Below, piece after piece: positions 43,660 to 54,465 of a DNA stretch of 64,000 nucleotides. The notes beneath the pieces were generated by a model that worked only from the letters and a program-made list of their open reading frames with translations, had not been told where the DNA came from and ran no database searches. Every line of letters starts with the position of its first letter. Position 1 is the first letter of the stretch. Source of the DNA: Cryptomeria japonica (taxonomy: Eukaryota > Streptophyta > Pinopsida > Cupressales > Cupressaceae); assembly GCF_030272615.1 (NCBI RefSeq), contig NC_081408.1:306965950-307029949 (forward strand). Direction: 5' to 3'. The position numbers and the translations under genes were made by a program.

Positions 43660-44300
43660 ACCTACTCAAGATGACCAAGATGATCAGTTGCATGCTTCGA
43701 ATAAATAGTTATGTCATCAAGGTATACAAGCACAAACTTTGCTAATACACCCTTGATAGCCATGTCCATTGCTCTTTGAAACGTGGCACCTGCATTGGTT
43801 AGAGGGCATTTTACAATAAGCATAGGTATCCCACTTAGTAGTAAACACAGTCTTGTATTGATCTGATTCTTGGACCAAGATCTGATTGTAGCCTGAATAC
43901 CCATCCAAGAATGAAAATCTTTCCGAGACAGAGACCTTTTGGAGAATCTGCTCCATAGAGAGAAGGGGATAGTGATCCTTGAGGGAGGCTCTATTGAGAT
44001 CCCTAAAGTCTACACATAGCCTGATTTCCCCATTCTTCTTCCTTATAGGGACAAGGTCGGTCACCCAGGAGGAGTGCTTGATAGGGAAGATGATATTGGC
44101 TTCTATGAGCTTGTTCAACTCCTTCCTCATTAGTGGCTCAATCTTGGGGTTTATTGGCCTTTGTTTTTGTCTAACTGGCTTTGCATTCGGGTTTAGCTCT
44201 ATAGTATGCTGGGCTAAGCTAGGGTCAAAACCCTTCAAATCTTCATAGGTCCAAGCAACTATGTCATATTTTTGGTAAAGCTCAACAAAGGCCTCTTGCT
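43660..44300 (-). pseudogene. gypsy reverse transcriptase core
   Basis: The motifs in order are IEPLMRKELNKLIEANIIFP, CVDFRDLNRASLKDHYPL, FSFLDGYSGYNQI (catalytic Asp) and FVLVYLDDITIYSKH (the YxDD box). A frameshift separates the third block from the YLDD box, around 43.8 kb. Confidence 0.9.
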
Positions 44301-44639
44301 CGGTTGAGGAACACACCTTGGCCAAGTTTAAGGACCTACCCTCAGCAACAACAACTGGCTTGTAATCACCCCTCTTTGCAGCCAAGTTCATCTTCTTCTT
44401 CAACCGATCATCCGAGTTGAAAATGCCTTCCAAGGTAACTAGACCTTTAGGCCATTTGTTGGAGCTGAGCTGCATGATTTGGTCTCCATACTGGTCTTGC
44501 AGCTTAGACTGATTTTTAGCAGAAAATTCTGCTTCATTTTGCAAGAAGTTGACGATCTGCTGATCACTTTCAAACACTTGCCAATTTACCTGATTGTTTG
44601 GGACAACAGACCTCACAACAAGCCTGATGTGTTGCTCCT

Positions 44640-44997
44640 TCTCATTTGCAACATGCGCTAGTATGTCGAAATGAGCATTAACCGCTGCAGGCCTATCAAC
44701 ATGCTTGTTCTGACCTCTAGGAATGCTTTGGATATTGAAGGCCTCAAATCCTTTAATCAAATCCCAAACCCTGTGTTTGTATGATTTGAGTAGGTTGTTT
44801 TTTGCTACACTTTGAGCTCGGATATGATTAACAACTAACTCACTATCTCCAAATACTTGCAAAGATTTGATCTTTCTGCTTTGTGCAAGTTGGAGGCCTT
44901 GGATCAAGGCTTCATACTCAACGACATTGTTGGTGCAACCAAATTGAAGCTTAAAAGAGAAGAAATATTTCTCTTGCTCAGGAGAAACAAGCATCAC
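44640..44997 (-). pseudogene. Extra RNase H (RVT_3-like) domain upstream of RT
   Basis: In the same frame as RT but N-terminal to it: MMLVSPEQEKYFFSFKLQ, CTNNVVEYEALIQGLQLAQS (catalytic Glu), LQVFGDSELVVNHI (catalytic Asp) and IPRGQNKHVDRPA (the terminal R..N..AD pattern). This is the plant RVT_3/archaeal-type RNase H profile, distinct from the gypsy RNase H found downstream of RT. The glycine-rich start NGAGVGVMLVS continues upstream past a stop. Its first catalytic Asp is not clearly preserved. Confidence 0.75.
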
Positions 44998-45490
44998 ACC
45001 AACACCTGCACCGTTTCAAATAACATGCTCCATAACCCCTTTGGGTCTGCTTGTGTCTTGATGAGGTTAGGGATAGGAGTATCCTCTTCGTGGATACAAT
45101 AGGTGCCAAGCCCAATTTCTTCAGTCTAAGCTAATGGATCAAACTGAAAAGCGTTGGCCCATTCGTCCAACAAGCAATCAGGGACCTCTTGCAAAAGAGT
45201 AGCAGGCGCACAGACAGTACACTCCTCTCCCTCTTCATGCAAAGTGCAATTCATGTTTATAGGGCTGGGGTTGTAGGGCTCAATGTGGTTTTCAGCAATG
45301 GGCTCTGCCCTTATGGTAACCTTGGTACCATACCTTGTTCGAAATAGCATGTGGGACCAATTAGAAGACAGGTACCCACCTATCTTGGCGATGAAGTCTC
45401 TAAACAGGCAAATGGCAAAGAAGGCAGGGAGGTCAATGATTGATACGTCTTGCAAGACAGTGCAACCAGGGCATGCATGCAAGGTTAACT

Positions 45491-45871
45491 TCAAATTTTT
45501 AACAACCCCAATGTCTTAATAGAAGTGCCATCTAATTGGACCACCCCTCTAGTCACAGGTTCATATTCTATGCCAAGAAGATTAGCTACCTTTTTGGGCA
45601 TGACTGAGCTACTAGCTCTTGAGTCTATCATGTTGTTATGAACTAAGTTATCTCCTATGATTAAGGAGAGATAGAAAGGGGGAGGCTTGCTTATCTTGCT
45701 TGAATCTTCCTCTTCTCTGGGTTGCACCAAACTAGTGGAGACTGCCTTTCTGTTTACTACTGCCTCGTCACTTGACTGATCGACGTCCTTCAGTGCCTCC
45801 TTAAGCAAATCCCTTTGAGATGGGATGGAAAGGGGCTCCCACATAGTGACATTGAGGTTGGCCTTCTTCAT
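45491..45871 (-). pseudogene. gypsy aspartic protease with altered active site
   Basis: The - strand ORF includes PPPFYLSLIIGDNLVHNNMI, then DSRASSSVMPKKVANLLGIE. Retroelement proteases have D-(S/T)-G at the active site; here it is D-S-R, so the glycine is lost. The rest of the fold (hydrophobic strand, VMP, LGL) is as expected. Confidence 0.8.
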
Positions 45872-46456
45872 CTGATCAACTATGTTGAAAGGAGCACTAG
45901 CTGATTATAGAGGACCCTTTGAGGCTACAAGGTCTACTTTTTCTCTTTGGACAACTTGGTCCTCCTCCCGCCTCTTGCTCCCTTGCAAGGTATTCTGGCT
46001 TGTATCATGGACAGCTGCATTGGGCATTGGAGCTTGGGCTGATGTTGAAGGTGAGGCAGCCTCGATGGCTCTCTTCTTTGACCTTGTATATTGCAGCATA
46101 GACTCACCATTTGTTTGGTTCAAACCACAGAATTCTGCCTCCTGCCAGTTAACAAAGGTAGAATCCCCTTGCAAGTAAGCCTGCGTACTAACACTAGGCT
46201 GATTCGGGTCATATTGCTGGCCAAAAGTGGTCGGCTCATTCGGCTCATCCTGCACCGCTAAGGCTTGGACAAACCCTCCATTTTGGCATGCACCTTGGTT
46301 GTGTGGCTGATTGTATGGTTGACACCAATCTTGCTCTTGGGCAAGGTTATTTTGCATTGGAACTATCGCCTTTGAATTGATTGCAGCTGTGGGGTTCACA
46401 CTATTCAAAGGCCTGGCGTTGCTCCATTGGTTTTGCCCTTGAAAGAGTGGCCTATT

Positions 46457-47283
46457 CTACTGATAGTTCTGATTTTGTGCTTGATAAGGTTTGCTATGCT
46501 GGGCTTGTTGCCTCTTTAGTGTCACCATCTCATTGCTAAAATTTTGCAATAGAGCCTTGACCTCATGGAGCTCATTGGAGGATGTAGATGGTGTGGATGA
46601 TTGACCTGCGGAAGCCATGGGGACAGGAGCCAAGGTGGGTTGTTGAGTAGGAGCTTCTGGGAAGAGAGGCATTGGAGGCCTTGGAGCTATCTTCCTAGCC
46701 TAAATCAAACAATTTTTGCCTTGATGGCTATGTCATATGCACCCGGTAAAGAGGCTCCACCCATTGATTGTACCATGACAGCTATATCGCTTTTGAGAGC
46801 TCTAAGATAATACAAGAAGGCATGATTTAGAGATGGCTTCACTAGAGCAGGAATTCTATTCCATGTCTTATGGAATCTGAAATTGAAATCTCCCATGAAC
46901 TCGTGGGGTGCCCTCTTGATCGTAGTCAACTGCTCCACAAGTGATAGGTGATCACTTTTGTCTTCGAAATGGTTGCACAACCTCTCTCCCAATTCATCCC
47001 AATTGTGAATGGAGCTAGACGACAACCCTCTATACCACTACAAAGCTTTGCCTTTCAAAGATGTGGCTAAGAGTCTGACAACAACATCATCCTGAGTGAT
47101 ATTATGGACGGAGCAGATGTTTGCAATGTCCTGGATGTGCTCAATGGGGGTAGTAGCTGTTTCACTAGTGAAGTATGGTATACTCTTCAACGCAGCCACT
47201 GGTATGTCATTCCATTGAGTCAAAATAAGGGGGCTCCCCCCATTTAAGGTAACAAAAACTTGATTTCTTGCCATGTGAAACAA
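46457..47283 (-). pseudogene. gypsy gag polyprotein
   Basis: It starts MFHMARNQVFVTLNGGSPLI. Capsid-like text includes IPYFTSETATTPIEHIQDIA, DDVVVRLLATSLKGKAL, then (after a stop) WDELGERLCNHFEDKSDHLS and FMGDFNFRFHKTWNRIP, the retrotransposon gag pattern 'L.A.SL.G.A..W......I.SW..L...F...F'. It ends in a Pro/Gln-rich region. A further Gln/Asn-rich frame (46408-45905) links gag to protease. Two stops interrupt it. Confidence 0.82.
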
Positions 47284-47782
47284 TGGTCTATTGATATGAG
47301 TGGTGGGAGCCCTTTATAGTAATGGTCTTGTGAATGGAGGGGTAGAATGAGACCTGGGAGATGGAGTGCTTACAATCCTGACCTCCCTAACTGGTGACAA
47401 TGAAGGTCTACCTCTCTGCCTTCTAGAGCCTAAAGATGAGAGTTCTTCGAATTGGAAACTACCTCTAGAAGACACCCTTGTATGAATTCTAGGCAGGAAA
47501 TCTGGAGTTGCAACAAGTCATGAGCAAGTAGCGGACCTATTGAGCAGAGACTTCGGAACCTCAGGGTTTCGGGTTTAAGCACTTCGGAACCTCAGGGTTC
47601 CGGGGTTTCGAAGTTGTGATGACTTGGGAACCTGGGGGTTCCGGGATCCCTTAGTTTTGAACTTCGTATGAACAAGAACTGAACTTTGAGGAGAGTCACG
47701 AAGTGCTTGAAAGGTGATTGCCTCTAAAGGCTGAAACACTAAAAATTAGCATTGAATCCTTAGCATGTATGTCGAACTAAGT

Positions 47783-47803
47783 CTCATCGGGTGTGCCAAA
47801 AAC
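47783..47803 (-). promoter_or_regulatory. Probable primer-binding site of the gypsy element
   Basis: The - strand sequence just inside the 5' LTR reads TTTTTGGCACACCCGATGAG. Its position and the TGGCA core suit a primer-binding site, but I cannot name the tRNA with confidence. Confidence 0.5.
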
Positions 47804-49646
47804 TGTTATCACAAAAGCTCGCACCCTTGTTGAGCTATCAACTCATCAACTTTGTGAAACATGGAAACAACCCCGAAGTGTGGGACCTTACGCAAGGGGT
47901 TGAATCTCCGGAGAAGGCCGACTTCCTTCTCAATCCAGGTGCTGGTGTTGAACCAACTCAACACTTCAAAACTTACTCCTAAGCCTATCCTAACAACTTG
48001 CAGAGCTAAAGGGAAGAGAGAATTGCTTGAAATAAAAGGAGGTGATGCACCAAGAAGAGATTGTTCCTCTGCCTACCCAAAATGACACAAAGAATCAACT
48101 AAAAAACCTAGGAGATGCACAAACTTCAGTTGTATGAGTGACCCCAATGCATGTATGGAGGTTAGAATTTGCTGAATCCCAAGAGGGGAGAAGGTTTCCC
48201 ACAAGTCACACTCAGAAATAAGTTAACACAGTATAAATGAGAGAAGAGCCACAAAACATACACCTATGATGAAGGTAAGAAAACATACACAGCATACATA
48301 AGTTGAAAGAAGGCAAGAATGGTGTTTTCAATTAATTATAAGGCCAATGGCCAACTTACAGTTGCAAAATACAGAATAATACAAGAGAAGTGAGAGAGCA
48401 TAGAATAGCTCAAACCAACAGGGAGAGAACCCCTTACAATGAGGATTAACATCCTTTATATAGAAAATTGGTTACAAGAGTGATCATGACCCCTGTATGT
48501 CAGTCTGGGAGTGCAGGGAAGTGCATGCACCTGACTTCTGTACATGCAAGCAACCTAGTCATACCCACATAAGGCAACCCTAAGAAGGGTGGATTGACTG
48601 ACCTTCCAAAGTCGGAGCATGCAGACATGACATAAGTCACCACAACAAGCATGGCCCCGTACCTCTTCTGATGGAAATCCTGCCAAAAACATCAAATGCA
48701 CCCTTGTGGCTCCACAAAAGAAGGTGCATAAGTCACAAAAACTATTGGAGCATTTAAAGCTTTGAGTGTTGATCACGCCATCCGGAAGTGTTGCCAGCCG
48801 AGAAGTAGTCCAGGGACTTCGGAAACTCGGGTTCTCGAGGTGGGGAAGACAAGGAAAGAACCTCAGAACCTTGGGGTTCTGGGAAGGAGAAAAGAGAGTA
48901 GCAGGTAACTTCAAGACCTCGGGGTTCCAGAGTTTCGGAGAACTGAAAAAAAGGGCTAAGGAGTGAACTTCGGAACCTTGGGGTTCCAGAGTTCTGGGGA
49001 ACTAAAAAGTAGGCAAGGAAAAGGCGGGACTTGAGTTCCGGGGAAGGGAAGAAGAGGAGAAAGGAACCTCAGAACCTCAGGGTTCCGGGGAACGGAAGAG
49101 AAAGGGAAAGAAAGAGAGGAACTTCGGAACCTCGGGGTTCTGAAGAAGGAAAACGAGAGACGACAAAGAGAAAGAACTTCAAAACCTTAGGGAAGCAAAG
49201 GAAGAGAACTTCGGAACCTCGGGGCTTCAGAGTTCCAGAGAAAGAAAGGAAGAAAGCAAGGGAAAGGAACTTCGGTTTGTCGGGCTTTCAGAGTTCTGGG
49301 GAACAGAAGAGAAAGGGAAAGAAAGAGAGGAACTTCGGAACCTTGGGGTTCTGGGGCTTCGAGAAAGGGAAAAAGGAGAAGAGAGAACTTTGGAACCTCG
49401 GGGTTCTAGGGTTTCGAAGAAGGAAAATGAGAGAAGGCAAAGAGAAAGAACTTCGAAACCTCGGGGTTTTGGGGTTTCGGGGAAGGAAGAAAAGGCCAAG
49501 GGAGGAACTTCCTCCAGACAAGGAAACACCTCACACTTCATGATTCTTCTGCTTTTCTCCTTGATCAACTGGGGCAGCGCTGGTCCATGGATCGTATCTC
49601 TGATCGGTTCTTACTGATGGACCAAGGGTGTCATAAAATGACAACA
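47804..49646 (-). repeat. 5' LTR (right) of the gypsy element, 1,843 bp
   Basis: Same termini as the left LTR, but 139 bp longer, apparently through a different number and order of minisatellite units (48800-49520). Confidence 0.92.
48800..49520 (+). repeat. Palindromic minisatellite in the right LTR
   Basis: It is the same AACTTCGGAACCTCGGGGTT array as in the left LTR, with rearranged unit order and extra units. A short satellite of three copies also lies just inside the element at 47549-47655. The high-scoring open frames here are repeat read-through. Confidence 0.88.
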
Positions 49647-51220
49647 GTCTTGACCAACCCTAATTCCACTAAATTGTCTCCCATCAATTTTATTTTCTCC
49701 AAATTCTTCTTCCTTCTAGTCTTAAAAGATTTCTTAGGACCATTATTTTTAAAATTCTTTTGCTGCAAACCAAGAGTTGTTGGTGTTTTACTACTAGCTC
49801 TTGCATTAGAAACATCCACCCCAGGAGGTGGGGCACTAATAGCCAATTGGATATTTTATGAGTATCTCCTCATATCTGTTCTAATTTCAAGGGCACAAAA
49901 CTTGTATGCAAACCTTCTAGGTTCATAACTTGTTGATCAAAATTTTCCAGGGCATCAAAGCAATTAAAAAGCCCCTTCGATTGTTTGTCCTTAAACGTTC
50001 TTTTCAACCCTTTGCCTTTATTACAAGGTCTCATTGGTATAAATCCTTCATTATTCTTTTCACCTTCTTCGATGGGGGCCTTTCCTTTATCCTTCAATGG
50101 CATCACACATGGGTCATATTGGATGGGTCCTCTTTGGAAAGGCCACCTGTGGGACTGGATTTTGGACAAATTCTTTGCAAATGCCCATATTCATGACATA
50201 TATGACATCTAAAAGGTAGAGCTTCATAATCGATTTGTTGCACCCATGAAGTGGAGCCAACTCGAATTTACATTGAATCTAGTAATGGTTTATTCAAATC
50301 AAGTTCAATACAAACATGAGCACAAGAAATGACCTTTTCATCCAAAGTCTAGAATGAAGGAACCAACGGCTTTCCCAAAAGAAATGCTATCATGTGCAAA
50401 ATGTCATGTCTCCAGAACTCTAATGGGAGCCAAGGAAGTCTTACCCAAACTGGGATCCTTGATGGGAGCTCCATCGTCGGATTAAATCCTAAATGCCAAG
50501 GCTTGATGAATAATCCAGTTTGATTATGAAAATAGGGGCTGCCTTCAAAAGCCTTGTTGCTATCTACCAGACGAGAGAAAACAAATGTAAAATAGCCATT
50601 GGTTGAAATCATAACCTCCAATTTCCTTTCAGGATTCCAAGTTCTCCAAACCCACTACTCCAAGAATGGAAGAGAAACCTGGATTCCCATAAGTTTGCAA
50701 ATTAAAGCATGAGCACTTAGGTTATTCACATCTTCTGCAATCGAGTTTGGTTGAATCACCCGGATTGGCCTATCTTGGCTTCTTTCCAAGCAACCATTAA
50801 CATTTTGGATTATAGGGCCTCCGTTCTTCATAGAACCCTCTACATGCAAGTTCTTGTTGCAATAATTGACACCATTCCTGACTCTGAAGAACACTGCTCA
50901 AAACCCGACGCCACATCCCATAATGAAGGACTCTCCTGAGAGAAAACACCCTTTGCCATGGCCAAACAACTATCCATGTTATGCACCTAAACACAGAAAA
51001 AAGAAAGAAAGAACCCCCAATTGCTGAAACCACCCCCAAGGTTCACCCTGTATGCTGGAACAGATCCCACAACTGCCCTTTCACCACCCGCACAACTCCC
51101 AACAGGCCCTCCCCCACATGCACAACACACAGCAGAAGAAAGATGCACGGTTAGGGCACAAACCCAAGTCCATGCAACCAGCCTCAAGCAAGTCACCATC
51201 ACACCACCATTATTCAACTA
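49647..51220 (-). mobile_element. LINE piece 1: 5' region and ORF1
   Basis: ORF1 text on the - strand includes GYFTFVFSRLVDSNKAFEGS, TGLFIKPWHLGFNPTMELPS, VWVRLPWLPLEFWRHDILHM (DUF4283) and a CCHC zinc knuckle FRCHICHEYGHLQRICPK near 50.2 kb. This is the normal RNA-binding ORF1 protein of plant L1 elements. The region 50.95-51.22 kb is the C-rich 5' untranslated part, ending at the TSD TAATCTACTAAG. ORF1 has several stops. Confidence 0.88.
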
Positions 51221-51495
51221 TAATCTACTAAGTAATTGCATATAAGTAAAATTGTTGTATGTTTAGGCACTTGAGATGGTTTACTGTAATTTTAATTCCA
51301 ATTATTTTGAAATTTAATTCAGTTATATAAATTTCTGTTACTTTGTTCTAATACATGTGTATATTTTAATTTGGAGCAATGTTTGATTTAAATATCTGTT
51401 ACTCTGTTATAACAGATGTTTTAACTCTGGAGCAATGCTTGATATGGAAGTAGATGTGTTAAAGCCTTACTGAATGTGTTATGTTACATCTGCAG

Positions 51496-51792
51496 CTTAG
51501 AGTGGATGATGTTCAACTTCGATGTATAAAATGGAGCAAACTATTAGATCCTAACAAGAAAGGGCAGTGGTGGCTTTCTGGAGATATGGAGACAGCAGGC
51601 AAAGACTGTAAGGTTGGGATTGCTGACGTGATTGATGCAGAAGTTGCAGAAGCACAAAAGATGCTACATCTAGCATCTTCTCAAAGGATGAATACAGAAG
51701 CTCGCCGAGCCATTTTTTGTATTATCATGAGTGGAGAAGATTACCTAGATGCCTTCGAAAAGATCCTTAGATTAACTTTACCTGGAAAACAG
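51496..51792 (+). CDS. NOM1: NOM1/SGD1-like protein, exon (linker and first half of MA3 domain)
   Basis: This phase-0 exon of 99 codons runs between acceptor TTACATCTGCAG and donor CAG|GTAAGC. It encodes LRVDDVQLRCIKWSKLLDPN, then KKGQWWLSGD, and RMNTEARRAIFCIIMSGEDY followed by LDAFEKILRLTLPGKQ. 'RMNTxxRRxIFCxIMxxEDxLDAFEKLLxL' is the start of the NOM1 MA3 domain. No stop or frameshift is present, so the gene appears intact here despite the huge preceding intron. Confidence 0.93.
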
Positions 51793-53879
51793 GTAAGCAT
51801 TGCTTGCATCCTTTGCTTTTTCAAAATACACCGAACCTTTGCATCTTTTACATGCAATGAAATGGTTTATTTCTGCAATTAAGTATTTTGATTATTTCAT
51901 TTTAAATATGTGTAGATAGAAAAGTTGTTATAGGAAGTGCAGAAATGTTTAAAATGATTTAAGGCATCATGTGAAATAGGAAACTAACTTTTTAGCTAAT
52001 TAATATTAAACTTATATAATTAAATTTTTTTTTATATCAAAGTCCAATTAAAATAATATGTATTTTGGCACTTAATTTGATGTCGGGATTTGCAATCTTG
52101 TTACAATCCTTATAAGCATGATAAATCAAGGTTTCTTAAAATGTGGAACTGGAATTTGTAGAAGGAAAATCTCTATGCACACACTAATCCATCTACATAA
52201 GATCACACAATGAAAACATTGTAGTATAATATATCATATGGGAGAAGGAAGGTGAGATTATCACACATGATACAGATATGCTGCAGTGGTAACTGTTATA
52301 TTCATATAACTTTGAGCACAAGAATTACTTCACATAGATACTACCTTCTTTACAATTCATATATTCTCTATGATCTGATAACTAATTGCTAGGAGCAATG
52401 GACGTTTTGTAGAGAGCATAGGAATGGAACAGGTACAGGAACAATGGTTGGAACAACCTGACACAAAAAAAATTGAACCATTCCCAGCTCATACAGGTCG
52501 TAACATAGACATATTACTTCTCATGAATATATAGAAAAACATAACTACAAAGTACTTTTATTTCTTTGTTATCAAAATCATGTACAATTTTGGGTGTTTA
52601 GTGATAGGTACCAAGTTTGAGTCCTGCAGTGGACATTGTTGTGTTGCTTAAAGTTGATCTTTAGTGGACAATGTGTTTCAATGTATGGGGATGAGAACCC
52701 CTGATTTGTGGCCTCACTGGCTGGGGTTGGTTAAAAACCAGATTTAATTTATCAAAAAAAGTTATTAATTTATTTAAGATTTAATTTTTGTATTACTTTT
52801 CAGTTTTTAATTTATTAAAATTTTATTAAATTTAATATCATTATTAATAGTTATTAATCATACAGTTATTTTAATGAAGCTTATGTTTATTAAACTTAAT
52901 TTATTGTTATATAAAATATTTTTAAATATATTTTATTTATATTAAATTATATGAATTAGTTTTGAATAGGTTATATATATATATATGAACAAATTCGATT
53001 AACTATGAAGATCAACGGCTGAAACTCTTTTAGAGGGGATGCAAGATGATTGGAATCATCCCACCATTGAATAGATTTGAATAGGATAAGAAGTCATGAA
53101 AAGGTTCATACTTCATATTAATTACTGTTCGAAACTTGTGTCTATTGATGTCAGCAGAAACTACAGAGAGCAACGAACAACAAATGCCAGTTCAAGCTAC
53201 ATATCGCTCTCTACTGACACACACAGAAATGCGAACGCTACAGTCGCAGGTAAGCAAGCTTTAGCGATCTGGAACAGAATGATCCAATGCAGGAAGACAT
53301 TACGTTTCCGTCAAGTGATGCAGATTATGCAGAATGAATGAAACAAATGTTTGAAACCTTTGACAGAAATGGAATGCCTAAAATACTGAGTGCCTGACTG
53401 TAATTAACGTTCGATGACAGAAAAAAAAAATTCTCAACATACCTTTGCAGGCTCAAAGAAGTTGCAGTAAGTTGCCTATACAGCTGTGCATAAATGTGTG
53501 CAATATGGCACATTATTTGTTTTGTAGTTTTAGTTTTTAATTTTCTTTTTATGGGGTTTTGTGGCGGGAGAGGACAGGGCCAAATAAGCGCTTTTCACAG
53601 GATCACCTGCTCAAATTATTTTCCGCCATTCACGGTTAAGACCTACGCTGTGCACTGCCCATGGTCAGGTTGGGAGCGCCACATGTGACCAACAGCTTCG
53701 AGAAATTCTGAATTATGTCTGCAGTTCATTAGGGGCTAGGCCAGTCAACGGGATCCAATGCCATAGGACTCACGAGTTTCATGCCTAGTGGAATGGCTTT
53801 CTAATATATATAGATTCATATTCCTCTATAATTGTAGAGGAGAAAATTCTCAGATGTGTGTCTCACTAGTAATATTTCT

Positions 53880-54465
53880 ATCCCTTCGTATCTATCCTTC
53901 CTTTGTTCTCAACCTATCTCTTATCTATCTCTTTATATCTTCCACTTTCTTCCATTCTCTTCCTATGTTTTTCTCTCTTTCTCTCTCTCTTCCCCCTCTC
54001 TCTTCCATGCCTCTGTATCTCTATCTCTACTTCTCTCTATTTGTATGCCTCTTTGTTTCTTTCACTCTCTCTCTCCCTCTATGTATTGTCCAATTGAGTA
54101 ATTTAAACTACTTAGGACACACAAATCAATAAAATCAAACTCAGTTATTCCTAGATTTAGGATGTTTTTAGTTTATAGGGCAATTTTTAAGCTTCACCAA
54201 TAAATAGACTAGAGGCTTTCTTATAAGCATATGAGGCTCCCTTCATACATAGACTCAAGACTCTCAAACATGTTGATCAACATCACTTTTCTCTCCCACT
54301 AATATATTTAATTGTTTAAGATGAAAGTATCAATAAGAATTTTTTATTTATTATTTAAATCCATCTCCATCTCCATCTTCCTTTCTATCTCTCTCCCCTA
54401 TCTCTATCTCCTTAACTCTCTCTCACTCTCACACACACATGCCCTATTTTTTTCCATCCCCATCT
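53880..54465 (+). repeat. Pyrimidine-rich microsatellite tracts (TCTCTC, CTCCAT)
   Basis: Irregular TCTCTCTC and TATCTCTT runs fill 53.88-54.08 kb, and CTCCATCTC repeats fill 54.36-54.47 kb. They give Ser/Leu-rich open frames in all three frames, which is a composition effect and not coding. Confidence 0.8.

Larger units (their letters stand above)
39675..49646 (-). mobile_element. Ty3/gypsy LTR retrotransposon, 9,972 bp, inactive
   Basis: An exact TSD GTCTT lies at 39670-39674 and 49647-49651. LTRs are 39675-41378 and 47804-49646, both TG...CA. Coding order on the - strand is gag (47283-46457), protease (45871-45491), an RNase H-like domain (about 44997-44640), RT (about 44300-43660), the usual RNase H (43535-42678) and integrase (42557-41610). 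PR-RT-RH-INT order defines Ty3/gypsy; the extra RNase H suggests the Tat/Ogre side of the family (inference). Stops and frame changes occur in every domain. It inserted in the LINE between ORF1 and ORF2. Confidence 0.93.
13323..51220 (-). mobile_element. Plant L1-type LINE, one insertion split by three later insertions
   Basis: The 12-bp TSD TAATCTACTAAG is present at 13311-13322 and 51221-51232. The LINE survives as four pieces: 51220-49647 (5' region and ORF1), 39674-37296 (ORF2 endonuclease and RT), 25690-23766 (RT end and RNase H) and 13474-13323 (3' end). Removing units A, B and the gypsy element leaves about 6.0 kb, a normal full-length plant L1 size. Reading frames continue across the breaks (LAPQ to SLPRV; LKDN to the 3' tail). 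The short A-rich tail is AAAAATTT before the left TSD. Many stops exist, so it is inactive. Confidence 0.9.
5824..51495 (+). other. NOM1: Giant NOM1 intron, 45,672 bp, built of nested transposons
   Basis: The boundaries are GTTCTT at 5824 and TGTTACATCTGCAG ending at 51495, both between codons. The interior is almost wholly explained by transposable elements stacked up to five levels deep, listed separately below. Stretches without an assigned element are 5824-6200, 9515-9900 and about 10,650-11,480; I see no gene in them. Long introns filled by old retrotransposons are well known in gymnosperms (established knowledge). Assigning this sequence to that group is an inference. Confidence 0.8.

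Noticed and set aside
5824-51495. Two separate genes or pseudogene halves instead of one NOM1 gene with a giant intron
   Set aside because: The exons on both sides join in phase, are contiguous in homologues (WLQK to LRVDD), have GT-AG sites and no stops, and everything between is transposon.
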